Assembly: GCA_013336205.1 (NCBI GenBank)
Contig: JAAXUD010000010.1
Coordinates: forward strand, 1 to 16,052
Direction of reading: 5' to 3'
Length of the DNA stretch: 16,052 bases
From: Lentimicrobium sp.
Lineage (GTDB): Bacteria; Bacteroidota; Bacteroidia; Bacteroidales; Lentimicrobiaceae
The notes beneath the pieces are model-generated. The model was given only the letters and a program-made list of their open reading frames with translations. It did no database searches and was not told where the DNA came from. Position numbers and translations under genes: made by a program. Below, piece after piece: positions 15,146 through 16,052 of the stretch; the first letter of the stretch is position 1; each line of letters begins with the position of its first letter.

Positions 15146-15781
15146 ATGATTTTGCTGATAAACAGACTCTTATTGAACTTAAACAACAGGACCACCTACT
15201 CTCTGAAGAAAGTGGTCTTTACTGTTTTATTATCTGTTTCCATCCTGAATGTTTTGTATGCTCAGGATACTATTCCAGCGTCTGCCGCACCTGATCTTTC
15301 AAATGTTACAACCAGGGAAATTCACTCTGCTCACAAAGCAACAATCTACTCGCTCGTTCTGCCGGGTTTAGGTCAGGCCTACAACAAAAAATACTGGAAA
15401 ATACCTGTCATTTATGCTGGTTTTGGAGCCTTTGCCTATAGCTTCATCGTCAATAAAAATGAAATGGATGCATTTACGGATGCATACCGTTATGTGACAA
15501 ACAATGATTCTTTTCCTACTGACAATGAATATGTTACAAGGTATCCAGACCCTGACGACTTATTGCAGGGACGTGAATTTTACCGGAGACGGGTTGAGCT
15601 AACCGTAATTTTTTCGGCTGCCTGGTACTTTCTGAATGTGATTGATGCCGCCGTTGATGCTCATTTTTTCGATTACAATATTTCTGATGATCTTTCATTA
15701 AGATTGGATCCGGTTTTTCTTATGCCCACCGGAAGGCAAGACAGATTCGCCAATGGATTGCGTCTGACATTAACCCTTTGA
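15146..15781 (+). CDS. DUF5683 envelope protein
   Basis: A 211-residue protein of unknown function. It has a basic start and a hydrophobic helix (about 24-38) ending in YAQD, a likely signal-peptide cleavage or anchor. The core, HKATIYSLVLPGLGQAYNKKYWKIPVIYAGF (about 62-93), is the diagnostic segment of DUF5683: a short membrane-like helix with PGLGQ-YN--YWK-P. A second hydrophobic stretch (FSAAWYFLNVIDAAVDAHF, about 152-170) and a beta C-terminus ending FANGLRLTLTL suggest an envelope protein. It lies between parB and dapB, and this arrangement is common in Bacteroidota, though the reason is unknown. ATG 15146 is used; it is the first start after parB. Confidence 0.85.
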   Translation: MILLINRLLLNLNNRTTYSLKKVVFTVLLSVSILNVLYAQDTIPASAAPDLSNVTTREIHSAHKATIYSLVLPGLGQAYNKKYWKIPVIYAGFGAFAYSFIVNKNEMDAFTDAYRYVTNNDSFPTDNEYVTRYPDPDDLLQGREFYRRRVELTVIFSAAWYFLNVIDAAVDAHFFDYNISDDLSLRLDPVFLMPTGRQDRFANGLRLTLTL

Positions 15782-15794
15782 AACCTCTGTATCA

Positions 15795-16052
15795 TTGAGA
15801 ATAATATTATCAGGCTATGGCCGGATGGGCCACGAGATTGAGAAAATTGCCCTGGAGAGGAACCATACAATAGTAGCTACTCCCGACACCGGGGAGCAAT
15901 GGGCTGACATCAGCCTAACACCTGATTTTGTTGATGTGGTTATTGATTTCAGCATACCTCAGTCTGCCGCACAAGTAGTAAATAATTGCCTTAAATCAGG
16001 TGTTGCGGTTGTTTCAGGCACCACTGGCTGGATGAACGGAATTGAAAATGCT
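15795..16052 (+). CDS. dapB: 4-hydroxy-tetrahydrodipicolinate reductase, N-terminal part (cut by window edge)
   Basis: The lysine and diaminopimelate pathway enzyme that reduces HTPA to tetrahydrodipicolinate with NAD(P)H. 86 codons are present to the edge. The opening RIILSGYGRMGHEIEKIA gives the Rossmann GxGxxG motif, then VIDFSIPQSA (about 49-58) and VVSGTTGW (73-80) as in DapB. The start is read as TTG at 15795, 13 bases after the DUF5683 stop: no ATG in frame lies between that stop and the motif, and TTG AGA ATA matches the usual M-R-I start. The remaining part, including the tetramerisation and catalytic domain, is outside the window. Confidence 0.9.
   Translation, partial: MRIILSGYGRMGHEIEKIALERNHTIVATPDTGEQWADISLTPDFVDVVIDFSIPQSAAQVVNNCLKSGVAVVSGTTGWMNGIENA

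Noticed and set aside
15190..15217. Inverted repeat GACCAC/GTGGTC in the start of DUF5683
   Set aside because: 6-base arms with a 16-base loop inside coding sequence, no U run of note; explained by chance.
1..16052. tRNA genes, rRNA, CRISPR arrays or insertion sequences
   Set aside because: No cloverleaf-like segments, spaced direct repeats or transposase frames with terminal inverted repeats were seen; the only tandem array (13185-13254) has 7-base units and no spacers.

Overview
The window looks like a stretch of core chromosome from a member of the phylum Bacteroidota (Bacteroidetes), probably an uncultured or environmental Bacteroidales/Marinilabiliales-like lineage. The evidence is a set of phylum-typical genes: porQ of the type IX secretion system, an enlarged NusB of about 320 residues, a DUF1573 lipoprotein beside yajC and ybbR, a PUR-alpha-like DUF3276 protein, and a parA-parB-DUF5683-dapB string. 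Most of the genes also carry the Bacteroidota -7 promoter element TAnnTTTG just upstream. I see no phage, insertion sequence, CRISPR array, rRNA, tRNA or defence island.

Layout. Everything from 1 to about 12.24 kb is on the minus strand. Reading right to left along transcription, the units are: nusB plus a GNAT acetyltransferase; DUF1573-yajC-ybbR; coaE plus an unrecognised 177-residue protein; a mitochondrial-type aconitase with an intrinsic-type terminator; porQ; ispH-recF-DUF721; and the N-terminal half of an exported M3 oligoendopeptidase F cut by the window edge. After an AT-rich divergent gap (12.24-12.70 kb) everything is on the plus strand: the DUF3276 gene, a 390-base intergenic region with repeats, then parA-parB-DUF5683-dapB (dapB is cut by the right edge).

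How the genes fit together. The content is housekeeping: chromosome partition and repair (ParA, ParB, RecF, the DciA-like DUF721 protein), transcription (NusB), cofactor and precursor synthesis (CoaE, IspH, DapB), the TCA cycle (aconitase) and the envelope or secretion (YajC, YbbR, DUF1573 lipoprotein, PorQ, DUF5683). The promoter matches settle several starts: the longest possible ORFs of nusB, the DUF1573 gene and porQ begin inside or upstream of the predicted promoter, so shorter starts are used here. ispH appears to be leaderless or nearly so.

Most worth a second look: the parA upstream region (an array of about ten 7-base units, a GC-rich palindromic repeat and an exact DnaA-box match); the divergent strand switch next to parAB; a NusB carrying a large internal insertion; the unrecognised protein linked to coaE; DUF5683 between parB and dapB; and an oligoendopeptidase F with a signal peptide. 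I did not find a clear new defence or mobile system.
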